Shown: positions 17,118-24,918 of the stretch, one piece after another | Numbering within the stretch: the first letter of the stretch is position 1 | Layout of the letters: every line of letters starts with the position of its first letter | Assembly (NCBI RefSeq): GCF_040656415.1 | Contig: NZ_JBFAMC010000001.1 | Coordinates: forward strand, 496,001 to 560,000 | DNA from: Rhodococcus_F sp040656415 | Lineage (GTDB): Bacteria > Actinomycetota > Actinomycetes > Mycobacteriales > Mycobacteriaceae | Reading direction: 5' to 3' | Length of the DNA: 64,000 bases | Program-made: the position numbers and the translations under genes | Notes under the pieces: model-generated | The model's input: only the letters and a program-made list of their open reading frames with translations | The model's database searches: none | What the model was told of the DNA's origin: nothing

Positions 17118-17434
17118 GCCGGCGCTCTCGCCCGGTTACTTGGAGGTAGCTGCGGTAAAGCGGGCGTGTGGGCCCTAGGTGAGGCGTTGACGGCGGAGTC
17201 CGCGAAGAGTCCGATCAAGGTGACGACTCTGCTACCCGGCTTCATCGCACAGACATGTCTGGCCAGGTGGGGAACAGTGCGAAGATGATGGCGTCCCTCG
17301 ACGAGGGCGTTACCGCGATGGTGTCGGCTGTGGAGAAGGAAGCGGACCGCGTCGCGCTGCCGGGACTCGAGTGGCAGGGAATCGACCTGGTGTTGCGGTT
17401 CCTTCCTCACACATGGACATCGAGGTTGGTGTAG
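17118..17434 (+). pseudogene. Decayed 3' remnant of a short-chain dehydrogenase
   Basis: The plus strand here translates into a recognisable SDR C-terminus split over two frames. The first frame reads GKAGVWALGEALTAES, then AKSPIKVTTLLPGFIA up to about 17248. The second, offset by one base, starts near 17249 with TDMSGQVGNSAKMMASLDEG and runs through a GLEWQGIDLVLRFLPHTW tail to TAG at 17432-17434. Joining them needs one inserted base. The usual 'YSxSKAGVWALGEAL' has become LLGGSCGKAGVWALGEAL, and the N-terminal Rossmann part is missing. It ends ten bases before the NADH dehydrogenase start. Divergence is low, so the loss seems recent. Confidence 0.7.
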
Positions 17435-17444
17435 GACTGAACCC

Positions 17445-18809
17445 ATGGCGACCGCGCAGGAGTCCTCACCCATCGATGTGAAGCGGCCGCGGCCGCGGGT
17501 TCTCATCATCGGGGGAGGATTCGGCGGGATCTATGCGGCGCGGCGGCTCCGGGGCGCGGACGTGGACGTCACCTTGCTCGATCGTGGAACCAGCCACGTC
17601 TTCCAACCCTTGCTCTATCAATGTGCAACCGGGCTTCTCTCGGAAGGTGAGATCAGCAGCCCGTTACGCCATTTGCTGCGTGGGCATGGCAACGTGCACG
17701 TCGCACTCGGCGAGGCGCGCTCGATCGACCCTGACGCCAAAGTGCTCACGGCGAGCCGATTCGACGGGTCCGACTTCGATCTGCCCTATGACTACCTGAT
17801 CGTCGCTGCCGGGATGCGTCAGGCATACCACGGCCACGACGAGTACATCCAGTGGGCGCCCGGCATGAAGACAGTCGACGACGCCCTGGCCATTCGACGA
17901 AAGTTGATCTCCGCCTTCGAAATGGCCGAATCGCTGCCGACGGCGAAGGAGCGTCGACCGTGGCTCACGTTCGCCGTCGCAGGAGGCGGGCCGACGGGAG
18001 TCGAGATGGCAGGCCAGATCCGGGAACTCGCGACACACTCCTTAGCTCACGAATTCCAGGCGATCGATCCGAGCGAAGCTCGTGTGCTCCTGTTTCACGG
18101 CGGCGATCGTGTTCTCCAGTCTTTCGACAGGAGACTGTCCGCAGGTGCCCAGAGGACGCTCGACAAGGTCGGAGTAGAAACACATCTCGGCGTTCACGTC
18201 ACCGATGTCTGCGAGACCGGCATCGAAACCACGTCCGGCGACCAGGCCGGTATCAAGAAGTTCTACGAGACCCGCACGGTCCTATGGACGGCAGGTGTGG
18301 AGGCTGTGCCATTTGCCGCCGTTCTCGCGGATGCCCTTGGCGTGACGCAGACTCACGGTGGTCGAATCACCGTCGAACCCGATCTGACCGTGCCAGGTCA
18401 TCCGGATATATGGGTGATCGGTGACCTGATGTCGCTGAAGGACCTTCCCGGTGTCGCCGAGGTGGCCATGCAGAGTGGCAAGCATGTCGGTGGCTGCATT
18501 GCCCGGATGGTTCCTGGGGGCTCACCCGACCGGAGACCCTTCAAATACCGTGATTTCGGAAGCGCGGCCTATATCGCCCGCAGACAAGCCCTCTTGCAGG
18601 CCGGTCCGATTCGGATTTCCGGGTTCGCCGGCTGGGTGGCATGGGGAGTCATCCACATCGCGTTCCTGGCCGGATACCGCAACCGATTCGGCACCCTCCT
18701 CAACTGGGCCGCTACCCTGGCCACCGGATCGCGCCGCGAGCGCGCAATTACCTATGGCGATCCGGAGTCAGCACGTCAGCCTTATGCGGATCCGTCGCCC
18801 GAATCTTGA
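17445..18809 (+). CDS. Type II NADH dehydrogenase-like FAD oxidoreductase (NDH-2 family)
   Basis: A 454-aa single-subunit flavoprotein. 'RVLIIGGGFGGIYAARRL' is the FAD fold, HVFQPLLYQCATGLLS is the NDH-2 quinone-side motif, AVAGGGPTGVEMAGQI the NADH fold, and WVIGDLMSLKDLPGVAEVAM the second FAD contact. The C-terminus (GFAGWVAWGVIHIAFLAGYR) is an amphipathic membrane-anchoring stretch as in NDH-2. It transfers electrons from NADH to menaquinone without pumping protons. It may be a paralogue of the housekeeping ndh, since the neighbourhood is not respiratory. The ATG at 17445 follows the SDR remnant closely. Confidence 0.85.
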   Translation: MATAQESSPIDVKRPRPRVLIIGGGFGGIYAARRLRGADVDVTLLDRGTSHVFQPLLYQCATGLLSEGEISSPLRHLLRGHGNVHVALGEARSIDPDAKVLTASRFDGSDFDLPYDYLIVAAGMRQAYHGHDEYIQWAPGMKTVDDALAIRRKLISAFEMAESLPTAKERRPWLTFAVAGGGPTGVEMAGQIRELATHSLAHEFQAIDPSEARVLLFHGGDRVLQSFDRRLSAGAQRTLDKVGVETHLGVHVTDVCETGIETTSGDQAGIKKFYETRTVLWTAGVEAVPFAAVLADALGVTQTHGGRITVEPDLTVPGHPDIWVIGDLMSLKDLPGVAEVAMQSGKHVGGCIARMVPGGSPDRRPFKYRDFGSAAYIARRQALLQAGPIRISGFAGWVAWGVIHIAFLAGYRNRFGTLLNWAATLATGSRRERAITYGDPESARQPYADPSPES

Positions 18810-18849
18810 CGGGCTTGCACGATGGCGCGGTTCGGTAGCCGAGGGTGGG

Positions 18850-20226
18850 TCACCAACTCCGCGTAGTGAGCCCGTGCCGGACGAGTACGCGCTCTACTTG
18901 GTCCCGTAGTGCCGCTCGGTTAGGGCTGTCGAGTGATTCGAGTGCGAGGGTGTAGACGCCTCCGAACCTGCTGAGGTAGGCGGACATCCGGGTCCGCCCG
19001 GTAACTACACCCGGGTGTACCGCTCGGGTAGCGATCCCTGTGGTCCGGTGACCTCCGATCGAGCTGAGGACATCAGGCAGCGGGCCGATGTTGGAACACA
19101 ATACGTCCCGTTCGCCAGGGTTGCCCGTGAGGGCGTACGCCACTCGGTCAGGAACCAGCTGGAGCATCTCCTCGGGAAATCCGGCAGGGCTGGTCATCGA
19201 CGGGGAGGAGAACGCCGCGCGACTCGCGGCGCGCAGGTCCGCGACGCTGTCCTGTGGGAAAGTGGTTATCTCCACCATGGCGACGGAGTTTGCGGTCGCG
19301 TCGCAGTCGTCGCGGGACCTGAGATCCATAGGCACACTGAGTGTCAGTGGTCTGGATTCGCCGACGCGCCTGGCCGACTCGGCCACCACCGACAGGAACA
19401 GACTGTTCGCAGTTCCGCCCGCCTGCTCGGCGGCGGTATCCCACTGCTCGGCGTCTACCTCCAGCACCGCTGACACGGGCGAGTTGCCAGATGGTCTCGA
19501 ACTGCTCTCCATTTCGGGATGTGTCTTGCCACGCTCCTTCATGTACCGGCGGAGTTCGGCCCTGCGGCGCCTGCTCACCAACAGGCCGGCAACTGCGCGT
19601 GCCGTTCCCACAGCCACCCGGCGAGTGAGTTGGGCGGCATCGCGAAGGTCGGCGGTGGTGGAACGGGCGGAGGATCCACCGCCCGGCTCTGCGGTGCCCT
19701 GCAGCGCCGCTGCGGTCGCGTCCTGCAGCCCCGCTGCTGTGGAGTCCTGCAGCGCCGCTGCTGTCGTCTCCTGCAGCGCCGCTGCTGTCGTCTCCTGCAG
19801 CACCGCTGCGATGGCCTCCGACAGACCCCGCGCGTCCGCGATGACGTGCGAGCACACCAGAGACAGGACGGTGCCCCCGTCGGCCAGGCGCGCACAGGTG
19901 AGTCGCCAACCGGGACCTCGCTCGGGGTTCACTTGTAAGGAACCCTGTTCATCTGCCCATGCCGTAACCTCCGCAGAATCGATTTTGGAGTACTCGACGG
20001 GAAACGCGGTGGTACTCCGCTCGAAGCGCGGTCGCGCACCGGGGATCCGCGCACGCACGACGCGCACGCCCAGCGCGCCCCGTGCAAGGGCCGTGCGCAG
20101 GGATTCGAGGGTTGAGTCCTCGACTCGCTCGTCGGTTCGCCATAGTCCCTGCATCACAATCGGCGTTCCCAATCCGCGGTGGGTGCGAAGGAACATTTCG
20201 TCGATGACGCTCAAACGGGCGCTCAC
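18850..20226 (-). CDS. WS/DGAT-like (condensation-fold) acyltransferase-like protein with internal repeats
   Basis: 458 aa from a GTG at 20224-20226. The N-terminus 'SARLSVIDEMFLRTHRGLGT' fits the start of wax-ester synthase/diacylglycerol acyltransferases, and the minus strand has TACACT six bases before this GTG. The active-site motif HHxxxDG appears as SHVIADARG, with the first His changed to Ser. After it, residues of the type AALQETTA repeat five times (from 19699 to 19818), followed by a Gly/Ser linker. The C-terminal half has 'LTLSVPMDLRSR' and CSNIGPLPD, matching the second half of the fold (the VSNVPGP-like motif). Its role could be acyl transfer onto glycerol or a fatty alcohol, or a related condensation; the changed motif makes activity uncertain. 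Confidence 0.65.
   Translation of the reverse strand: MSARLSVIDEMFLRTHRGLGTPIVMQGLWRTDERVEDSTLESLRTALARGALGVRVVRARIPGARPRFERSTTAFPVEYSKIDSAEVTAWADEQGSLQVNPERGPGWRLTCARLADGGTVLSLVCSHVIADARGLSEAIAAVLQETTAAALQETTAAALQDSTAAGLQDATAAALQGTAEPGGGSSARSTTADLRDAAQLTRRVAVGTARAVAGLLVSRRRRAELRRYMKERGKTHPEMESSSRPSGNSPVSAVLEVDAEQWDTAAEQAGGTANSLFLSVVAESARRVGESRPLTLSVPMDLRSRDDCDATANSVAMVEITTFPQDSVADLRAASRAAFSSPSMTSPAGFPEEMLQLVPDRVAYALTGNPGERDVLCSNIGPLPDVLSSIGGHRTTGIATRAVHPGVVTGRTRMSAYLSRFGGVYTLALESLDSPNRAALRDQVERVLVRHGLTTRSW
19699..19818. repeat. Five tandem 24-bp units inside the acyltransferase-like gene
   Basis: Units begin at 19699, 19723, 19747, 19771 and 19795, each opening CTGCAG. Units 3 and 4 are identical; units 1, 2 and 5 have a few changes. 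Each encodes eight residues (E-T-T-A-A-A-L-Q type) in frame, so unit gain or loss keeps the gene open. Confidence 0.9.
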
Positions 20227-20330
20227 CCGCGAAGTGTACGATCTGCCGGGGTGATCGCGCAGTTCAGTCCACGACAAACGGGCGCATACTGGAACTGCAG
20301 GTCTGTTCGGAACCGCACACGGAGCACACC

Positions 20331-21122
20331 ATGGTTCGCGTCCAAAAGTGGAAGGTTTGGGGTTCCGTCGTGGAGGTCGACGTCACCGAGGCAGCTGCTC
20401 TCCCCGAAGCTGCTGCTCTGATCGCGGACGTCATCGACGAGGCCGAATCGGTGTGCGATATCCACCGTGGCGACGCCGAGATTCATGCCGTCAACCTCTC
20501 TCAGGGAGCTCCGGTCAAGGTCAGCCGAAGGATGTCCGCTCTGCTGCGCTCAGCCCTGTGGGTGGCCCGGATGACGGACGGTGCTGTGAACCCCTTGATC
20601 TCCGAACCGTCCGACGACTCGGTTCCGACCGTGCATCCGGAACCGAGTTTTCTCGACGTCCAGATCGACGACGATGTGGTGTTCGCTCCGTGGGGCGCAT
20701 CGTTCGACATCACCGATACGGCCAAAGCCGACACTGTGGGTCGAGCTGCCGAACTGGTCGCCGGGGAACTCGAATGTGGGGCGGCCGTACGGATCGATGA
20801 CGTGATCGCGACGGCCGGACATTGTCCCGCAGGCGGATGGCAGATTCCCGTCCCGGGTGACGACGAGATCGAATTGGCGAACGGGACCGCGATGGCGACG
20901 GCCTTCGCGCTTTCCGATGAACCGTCTGCAGCCACCGATGCTGATGCAGTTCCTGAATGGGAAGCGGTGACGGTGATCGCGGATGATGCACTCTGGGCGT
21001 ATGGCGCCGCCGCGACGGCGCTCATGCGCGGGGGCGGCGCGATTCGCTGGATCGAGCAGCATGAGCTGCGCGCTCGATTGGTAGATCGTTCGGGTCGGGT
21101 CTATACCACGGGGAACTGGTGA
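20331..21122 (+). CDS. ApbE-like FAD:protein FMN transferase (divergent)
   Basis: A 263-aa protein without an obvious signal peptide. The order is typical of ApbE: an N-terminal 'MVRVQKWKVWGSVVEVDVTE' strand, the ESVCDIHRGDAEIHAVN segment (the family's 'FS-x-S-E-x-x-x-N' position), then LLRSALWVARMTDGAVNPLI (F/L-D-P-T-V-G-P-L position), and 'ASFDITDTAKADTVGRAAEL' where the usual DLGGIAKGY is found. Here the double Gly is replaced by TD, so FMN transfer may be impaired. The C-terminal AYGAAATALMRGG matches the conserved ADAxATA. ApbE enzymes attach FMN to a Thr in target flavoproteins; no target is nearby. It is convergent with pgi, with stops one base apart. Confidence 0.7.
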   Translation: MVRVQKWKVWGSVVEVDVTEAAALPEAAALIADVIDEAESVCDIHRGDAEIHAVNLSQGAPVKVSRRMSALLRSALWVARMTDGAVNPLISEPSDDSVPTVHPEPSFLDVQIDDDVVFAPWGASFDITDTAKADTVGRAAELVAGELECGAAVRIDDVIATAGHCPAGGWQIPVPGDDEIELANGTAMATAFALSDEPSAATDADAVPEWEAVTVIADDALWAYGAAATALMRGGGAIRWIEQHELRARLVDRSGRVYTTGNW

Positions 21123-21123
21123 G

Positions 21124-22776
21124 TCAGGCCCGTCCGCGCTGACGGCGGTACCATCGCACCAGACTGTCTGTCGACGTATCGCTCTGTGCGGCAGGAGCAT
21201 CCGCAGACGTGAGTACCGGTTGCAACTCCACTGCCTGGGTCTTGCCGAGTTCTACGCCCCACTGGTCGAACGAGTCTATTCCCCAGATGACCCCTTCGAC
21301 GAACACCTGGTGTTCGTACAGTGCGATCAGTTGTCCGACAACAGATGGCGTGAGCTTGGGCGCGAGGATCGTGGTGGACGGCCGGTTGCCGGGCATCACC
21401 TTGTGCGGCACGAGACGGTCTTCAGTCCCCTCTGCGGCGATCTCCTCGGCGGTTTTTCCGAACGCCAGGACCTTCGTTTGGGCGAAGAAGTTGCTCATCA
21501 GCAGGTCGTGCATGCTGCCTGTGCCATCGGCGGTAGGCAGGTCATCGGTGGGATCGCCGAAACCGATGAAATCGGCAGGCACCAAACGAGTGCCCTGATG
21601 CAGCAATTGATAGAAGGCGTGCTGTCCGTTGGTTCCCGGTTCACCCCAGAAGATCTCACCGGTGGGTGTCGAGACGGGGGAGCCGTCCGCTCGCACCGAC
21701 TTGCCGTTCGATTCCATCGTCAACTGTTGCAGATACGCCGGGAACCGGACGAGGTCATTGGAATACGGCAGCACGGCACGGGATTCGGCTCCGAAGAAGC
21801 TTGAATACCAGACTCCGATGAGGCCGAGGAGCACCGGTGCGTTCTCCTCGAGTGGTGCCGTACGGAAGTGCTCGTCCACGGCATGGAAACCGGCGAGGAA
21901 CTCAGCGAAACGCTCTCTGCCGATTGCGGCCATGACGGAGAGCCCGATGGCCGAATCGACCGAGTACCGGCCACCTACCCAGTCCCAGAATCCGAACATG
22001 TTGGCTGTGTCGATCCCGAACTTTGCCACTCTGTCCGCGTTGGTCGAAACTGCGACGAAATGCTTTGCGACGGCATCGCTTCCGAGTTGAAGCCCCTCGA
22101 GGAGCCACCGGCGCGCGGCGGAGGCATTGGTGAGCGTCTCGAGCGTCGAGAACGTCTTGGATGCCACTATGAACAGTGTGGAAGCAGGGTCGAGGCCGTC
22201 GAGAGTGTGCACGAGGTCGGAGGGGTCGAGGTTGGAGATGAACCGGACGCTGATGCCTGCGTCGACGTAGTGGCGCAGTGCTCGGTACACCATCTCGGGG
22301 CCGAGGTCGGAGCCGCCGATACCGATGTTGACTACGGTGGTGATCTTTTCGCCCGTGGCGCCTCGCCATTGTCCGGATCTAAGGCGGTCCGTGAAGTCGC
22401 CCATACGATCGAGAACGTCGTGGACCGCGGCCACGACATCTTGTCCGTCGACCTCAAGAGACGTGCCTGCAGGTAGCCGCAGCGCGGTGTGGAGGACTGC
22501 GCGGTCTTCGGACACGTTGATGTGCTCGCCTGAGAACATCGCGTCCCGACGCTCCTCCACGCCCGCAGTGCGCGCGAGTTCGGCTAGTAGTCCTAGGGTG
22601 TCGCGGTCGACACGGTGCTTGCTGTAGTCGATGTAAAGTTCGCCGGCGGAGACGTTGAATTCGTTCCCGCGCGCTGGGTCCTTCTCGAAAAGGGTTCGAA
22701 GATCGACGGACTGGATTCGAGCGTGATGATCGCGCAATTCGTGCCAGGCAGCGGTTTCGGTGATGTCTCGGCTCAC
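21124..22776 (-). CDS. pgi: Glucose-6-phosphate isomerase
   Basis: A 550-aa protein from GTG at 22774-22776 (SRDITETAAWHELRDHHARI), the standard actinobacterial length; the frame stays open upstream for 169 codons without homology. Signatures: 'VVNIGIGGSDLGPEMVYRAL', SKTFSTLETLTNA, FGFWDWVGGRYS (the substrate loop), MESNGKSV, and the catalytic His and Lys in 'FYQLLHQGT' and 'SFDQWGVELGK'. It interconverts glucose-6-phosphate and fructose-6-phosphate in the cytosol. Neighbours (chorismate mutase, uvrD1) match M. tuberculosis Rv0946c to Rv0949. TAAGCT eight bases before the start suggests a very short or absent leader. Confidence 0.97.
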   Translation of the reverse strand: MSRDITETAAWHELRDHHARIQSVDLRTLFEKDPARGNEFNVSAGELYIDYSKHRVDRDTLGLLAELARTAGVEERRDAMFSGEHINVSEDRAVLHTALRLPAGTSLEVDGQDVVAAVHDVLDRMGDFTDRLRSGQWRGATGEKITTVVNIGIGGSDLGPEMVYRALRHYVDAGISVRFISNLDPSDLVHTLDGLDPASTLFIVASKTFSTLETLTNASAARRWLLEGLQLGSDAVAKHFVAVSTNADRVAKFGIDTANMFGFWDWVGGRYSVDSAIGLSVMAAIGRERFAEFLAGFHAVDEHFRTAPLEENAPVLLGLIGVWYSSFFGAESRAVLPYSNDLVRFPAYLQQLTMESNGKSVRADGSPVSTPTGEIFWGEPGTNGQHAFYQLLHQGTRLVPADFIGFGDPTDDLPTADGTGSMHDLLMSNFFAQTKVLAFGKTAEEIAAEGTEDRLVPHKVMPGNRPSTTILAPKLTPSVVGQLIALYEHQVFVEGVIWGIDSFDQWGVELGKTQAVELQPVLTSADAPAAQSDTSTDSLVRWYRRQRGRA

Positions 22777-22836
22777 GGGAGACGAGCTTAGTGCCCGCGC
22801 GTCGAAACTTCCGTGATCACTTCTACACGGCGCATT

Positions 22837-24300
22837 ATGGAAACCATGGATATTGCCGAACTCATGCGGGCCGTACCCAAGACGCTCTTCCTTGGTGGCC
22901 AAAGATGCGACGCTGTGAACGGTGCCACATTCACCGTATTCGATCCGTCGACCGGTGACGCGCTGGCAGAGGTGTCGGATGCTGGTCCTGTCGATGCGAT
23001 GAAGGCGCTCGACGTCGCAGTTGCGGTACAGCCGGAATGGGCGGCGACACCGGCACGCGAGCGCGGGGAGCTGTTGCGGGCGGTGTTCGAGAAGATCACC
23101 GAGCGTGCCGAAGACTTCGCACTGCTGATGACTCTGGAGATGGGCAAGGCTTTGCAGGAGAGCGCGGCGGAGGTGAGGTACGGAGCGGAGTTCTTCCGTT
23201 GGTTCAGCGAGGAAGCGGTCCGTATTGCGGGCCGCTACACACAGGCGCCCGCAGGCAGCGGTCGCATCCTGGTGACGAAACAACCCGTTGGGCCGTGTCT
23301 GGCGATCACCCCGTGGAACTTTCCTCTGGCGATGGGAACTCGCAAGATCGGACCGGCACTGGCGGCTGGTTGCACGATGATCGTGAAACCGGCCGCCGAG
23401 ACACCACTGACGATGTTGCTGCTCGCCGAGGTAATGGCCGAAGCGGGACTGCCGAATGGTGTTCTGTCCGTGTTGCCGACCTCGAAGCCCGGCGAAGTTG
23501 CCGATGCGCTGATCGAGGACCCACGGTTGAGGAAGCTCACGTTCACCGGTTCGACCGGCGTGGGGCGGATGCTGGTCGAGAAGTCGGCAAAGGGTCTACT
23601 TCGTACGTCTATGGAACTTGGCGGCAACGCTCCCTTCGTGGTCTTCGACGACGCCGACGTCGACAAGGCTGTAGCCGGCGCGGTATTGGCCAAGATGCGC
23701 AACGGCGGAGAGGCCTGTACTGCGGCCAACCGTTTTCACGTCGCGAACGAGGTGCGAGAGGAGTTCACCGCGAAGTTGGTGGACAAGCTTTCGTCGTACA
23801 CGCTCGGAGCGGGAAGGGACGTCGACACGACGCTTGGCCCGCTGATCAACGCCAATCAACTCGACACGGTCGGCGAACTTGTGCAGGACGCGGTGAGGGC
23901 AGGTGCCAAGGTGCGTTTGGGGGGTGTCGCGCCGGAGGGTCCGGGCTACTTCTACCCCGCGACGGTGCTGGACGAGGTACCAGCACAGGCGCGGATCTTG
24001 AAGGAGGAGGTTTTTGGTCCGGTGGCGGCGATCGCGGGATTCGACACCGAGGAAGAAGGGATTGCCGCAGCGAACGACACCGAGTTCGGCCTGGCCGCCT
24101 ACATCTTCACCCGAGACCTCGACCGAGCACTGCGTGTGGCGGACGCCGTCGAATCGGGCATGGTGGGTGTCAACCGCGGAGTGATCTCGGACACGGCTGC
24201 ACCCTTCGGCGGCATCAAAGCCTCTGGCTTCGGACGCGAAGGAGGCAGTGAGGGCATCGAAGAATACCTGGAAACCAAGTACGTGGCCTTGGAGCTCTAG
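22837..24300 (+). CDS. Aldehyde dehydrogenase, succinate-semialdehyde dehydrogenase type
   Basis: 487 aa from the ATG at 22837 (an in-frame ATG at 22846 and an ATA-context frame upstream also exist). All catalytic residues of the superfamily are visible: Asn in TPWNFP, Lys in IVKPAAETP, Glu260 in MELGGNAP and Cys294 in GGEACTAAN. The order and length match GabD-like NAD(P)+-dependent succinate-semialdehyde dehydrogenases, which end the GABA shunt by making succinate; the 'FGGIKASGFGREGG' C-terminal motif also fits. Exact specificity cannot be set by eye. It is divergent from pgi with about 60 bases between starts. Its product would enter the TCA cycle at the same point as sucCD in this window. 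Confidence 0.88.
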   Translation: METMDIAELMRAVPKTLFLGGQRCDAVNGATFTVFDPSTGDALAEVSDAGPVDAMKALDVAVAVQPEWAATPARERGELLRAVFEKITERAEDFALLMTLEMGKALQESAAEVRYGAEFFRWFSEEAVRIAGRYTQAPAGSGRILVTKQPVGPCLAITPWNFPLAMGTRKIGPALAAGCTMIVKPAAETPLTMLLLAEVMAEAGLPNGVLSVLPTSKPGEVADALIEDPRLRKLTFTGSTGVGRMLVEKSAKGLLRTSMELGGNAPFVVFDDADVDKAVAGAVLAKMRNGGEACTAANRFHVANEVREEFTAKLVDKLSSYTLGAGRDVDTTLGPLINANQLDTVGELVQDAVRAGAKVRLGGVAPEGPGYFYPATVLDEVPAQARILKEEVFGPVAAIAGFDTEEEGIAAANDTEFGLAAYIFTRDLDRALRVADAVESGMVGVNRGVISDTAAPFGGIKASGFGREGGSEGIEEYLETKYVALEL

Positions 24301-24348
24301 CGGTTACGACTGCCAGGTAGTCGTCTCCGGGGCTGCGTGTCTCCCGGG

Positions 24349-24645
24349 TCAGTGGCCTAGACGACCGCGCCCGAGGCGCAGCAACAACATGGCGAGAGTA
24401 TGGCCTTCCTGGCCGAGTTCGTTGAACCGCTCCAGCACCTTCATCTCACGGCTGTGGACGAGGCGGGGACCTCCGGACGCCATCCGTGTACGACCGATGA
24501 GCTGCGAGACCTCGGCGCGACGCTTGATCGCGGCGAGAATTTCGGCATCGAGCCTGTCGATCTCCTGGCGAAGAACCTCGATCTCGGCTTCGCTGGTGGG
24601 AACAGCGGGTTCTTTGTCGGATGATGTTACGGTCTCAGTGCTCAT
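24349..24645 (-). CDS. aroQ: Chorismate mutase, AroQ-delta type (Rv0948c-like)
   Basis: A 98-aa intracellular protein from the ATG at 24643-24645, with GAGGAGACG upstream. The three-helix AroQ core is clear: 'IEVLRQEIDRLDAEILAAIK', RRAEVSQLIGRTRMASGGPR, then 'HSREMKVLERFNELG' and the conserved C-terminus LLLRLGRGRLGH. It converts chorismate to prephenate for Phe and Tyr. In mycobacteria the short enzyme has low activity alone and is boosted by complexing with DAHP synthase through this same C-terminal tail, which is kept here. It lies between pgi-linked ALDH (convergent) and divergent uvrD1. Confidence 0.93.
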   Translation of the reverse strand: MSTETVTSSDKEPAVPTSEAEIEVLRQEIDRLDAEILAAIKRRAEVSQLIGRTRMASGGPRLVHSREMKVLERFNELGQEGHTLAMLLLRLGRGRLGH

Positions 24646-24728
24646 TGGTTCGTCTCCTCTTGTCAAAACTTGGATCGGCGGTTCGGGTCGAGTCGTTACC
24701 GATCCAGGCATACTTTGACGAAAAGGCC

Positions 24729-24799
24729 CCGGATTCCGGTGCGGAGTGCGGGGCTCGTGAGCTGCTCACTTCTCAGGCACCGGATTCCGGTGCCTGAGA
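24729..24799. repeat. Duplicated CCGGATTCCGGTGC element and 13-bp hairpin between aroQ and uvrD1
   Basis: CCGGATTCCGGTGC occurs at 24729-24742 and 24780-24793. The second copy is the centre of a perfect 13-bp stem (24771-24783 with 24787-24799, loop ATT), followed on the plus strand by an A-run. It lies about 125-155 bases upstream of both divergent starts. The A-run is on the wrong side for an intrinsic terminator on either strand. Confidence 0.6.
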
Positions 24800-24918
24800 A
24801 AAAATCGCCACAACGGACGCGACGACGGACTGAACATGTGTACCAGTTTTACATGACGATACCGCGCGCGCCAAGGGACTGTGGCGCTGTCGGTACACGC
24901 CGGTAAGTTGGACAGACG

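Noticed and set aside
17075..17509. Minus-strand 144-codon frame between the two flavoprotein genes
   Set aside because: It is antisense to the recognisable SDR remnant on the plus strand and has a composition unlike proteins here.
22777..23283. Upstream extension of the pgi frame by 169 codons
   Set aside because: No homology to glucose-6-phosphate isomerase, and it overlaps the divergent aldehyde dehydrogenase gene.
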